Source: Candidatus Uhrbacteria bacterium
Lineage (GTDB): Bacteria; Patescibacteriota; Patescibacteriia; 2-12-FULL-60-25
Direction of reading: 5' to 3'
Assembly: GCA_009691315.1 (NCBI GenBank)
Contig: SICT01000002.1
Span: 1-36,755, forward strand
Length of the DNA: 36,755 bases
A program made the position numbers and the translations under genes. This document shows positions 35,552 through 36,755 of this stretch, piece by piece (the stretch's first letter is position 1; the number at the start of each line of letters is the position of its first letter). A model generated the notes under the pieces. It ran no database searches. It was not told where the DNA came from and was given only the letters and a program-made list of their open reading frames with translations.

Positions 35552-36670
35552 ATGATGGTCAAGATAAATGAGCTTCGACCAGCCGAGTTAAATTTTCTTC
35601 GAGAGGCTCGTCGTGCCGCCGCCTTGCATGGAGAAGATGTCTTCATCTTTGGGCGTAAAAACCTGCGTCTCATCACCATCACTCGCGATCCGGCCGATTT
35701 GCAACGGTTGGTCGACAGGTGGCAGCAAGTTGGTCAAGGCCGTGTCCCCGAGAACGGGGCACATCCTCTCAATGAGAAACATCCTCATGCGAAGGCGGTT
35801 CTCGCAGAGACGCTCGTTCAGGTGTACTTGGAGCTTGGACAGGTTGAAGAAGCGATCCGGATGGCGCAGACCATTCCACTCAGTGATATAGAATGTGTGG
35901 AGGCCTGGACCCATGTCTCGAGGTATCTCCACGCTCCAGAGTTTCTCATCAAGGCAAGAAGAGCTGCGTTCAATCTGATGCGGTCAGCGCAGGTCATCGC
36001 GTGGCTAAGCATTTTTGAAGTCTCAAGGGATGCCGCAGATCTTGATCGGGCATGCCAGTCCGTTGATCATTTCGAGGCGCGACATTTCTCAAATACAACC
36101 CTCTCTGCCCTGCGATTGAAACTTTTGGGGACGTATGCTTCTTCTGGAATGTTGGAAGAGGCGCGCGCCATACTGCCTCGGCTGACGGATTACGATAACC
36201 GTTGTGAGGGAGCGGCGCTCATCGCGCAAGCATCGAAAACAGTCACTGATCTCACCGCCATGTGGCGCATCGTTCTGTCATTGGGTCAACGGGACTTGCC
36301 TGTGACGGAGAGCTCTGCGCAACAAATTCTTGTCGCTTGTCTGGCCTGCAATCAGACAGGGCAGGCATACCAATTTGCCGATGTCCTCAAAGGAGAGCTC
36401 AAGTCGTTCGCCTTCGCTTTTATCGCGGCACATGCGTCTGAAGCCGAAAGAGAGGAAGCCTTCGCAAAGATGGAGCAGATGTCTGTTGTCAGAGTGGAAA
36501 GTGAGGATTGGCAGAGGAGCCGTACTCTGCTTGAGCAAGCGCGAGCTTGCATAGCCGTTGGGAAGTTGTCCGCGGCGAAGACCATCACGCTTTCCATTCC
36601 TAGTTCAGAATCTCGGTGCGAAGCCTGTCTCTTGGTTTACCAAGCAGAGGAGGCATGTCGAAATCGCTAA
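35552..36670 (+). CDS. TPR-like alpha-solenoid protein, orphan, with SD
   Basis: gagagaggtggttATG; repeated AETLVQVYLELGQVEEAIRMAQTIP / LGTYASSGMLEEARAILPRL / ARACIAVGKLSAAKTITLSIP helical pairs. Confidence 0.6.
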   Translation: MMVKINELRPAELNFLREARRAAALHGEDVFIFGRKNLRLITITRDPADLQRLVDRWQQVGQGRVPENGAHPLNEKHPHAKAVLAETLVQVYLELGQVEEAIRMAQTIPLSDIECVEAWTHVSRYLHAPEFLIKARRAAFNLMRSAQVIAWLSIFEVSRDAADLDRACQSVDHFEARHFSNTTLSALRLKLLGTYASSGMLEEARAILPRLTDYDNRCEGAALIAQASKTVTDLTAMWRIVLSLGQRDLPVTESSAQQILVACLACNQTGQAYQFADVLKGELKSFAFAFIAAHASEAEREEAFAKMEQMSVVRVESEDWQRSRTLLEQARACIAVGKLSAAKTITLSIPSSESRCEACLLVYQAEEACRNR

Positions 36671-36755
36671 CATGCCGTTCTTTTTTCTCGCGGCTCTCAT
36701 CACTGGGTGCCGTTTTTTTGTTTTTAGATAAATGTTATTTTATGCCGCTTGCTCA

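Overview
The window looks like a Candidate Phyla Radiation (Patescibacteria) chromosome segment. This rests on DUF4012 and baseplate-J-like envelope proteins, many leaderless housekeeping genes, a reduced L1-stalk 23S rRNA and intron-containing rRNA. Main contents: a 5'-truncated UvrD/PcrA helicase; a compact group of SAM/amino-acid enzymes (PLP Cys/Met-type enzyme, AstE/AspA-like deacylase, spermidine-synthase-like domain fused to a FemAB/GNAT-like domain, divergent MetK-like protein); a lipoprotein cyclophilin and C39-like and Gmad2 proteins; tRNA-Gly(TCC) and tRNA-Pro(TGG); a GIY-YIG protein and MazG; an envelope block (GT4, DUF4012, Ig-like, baseplate-J-like); ThrS; Tdk; PP2C; RlmH; and a 23S-5S locus without linked 16S. 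The 23S gene is about 4.08 kb. It carries two group I introns, one encoding a LAGLIDADG endonuclease, plus a short hairpin insertion, and it lacks much of the L1-stalk tip. Most notable leads: (i) the intron-bearing, 16S-unlinked 23S gene with a truncated L1 stalk; (ii) the SAM/PLP/deacylase/acyltransferase-like cluster with a MetK-like protein that has lost canonical HPDK residues; (iii) a recurring class of stand-alone units with a sigma70-like promoter and strong Shine-Dalgarno, encoding orphan proteins, set against housekeeping genes that mostly lack SD. Domain calls come from reading translated motifs by eye; no database searches were run.
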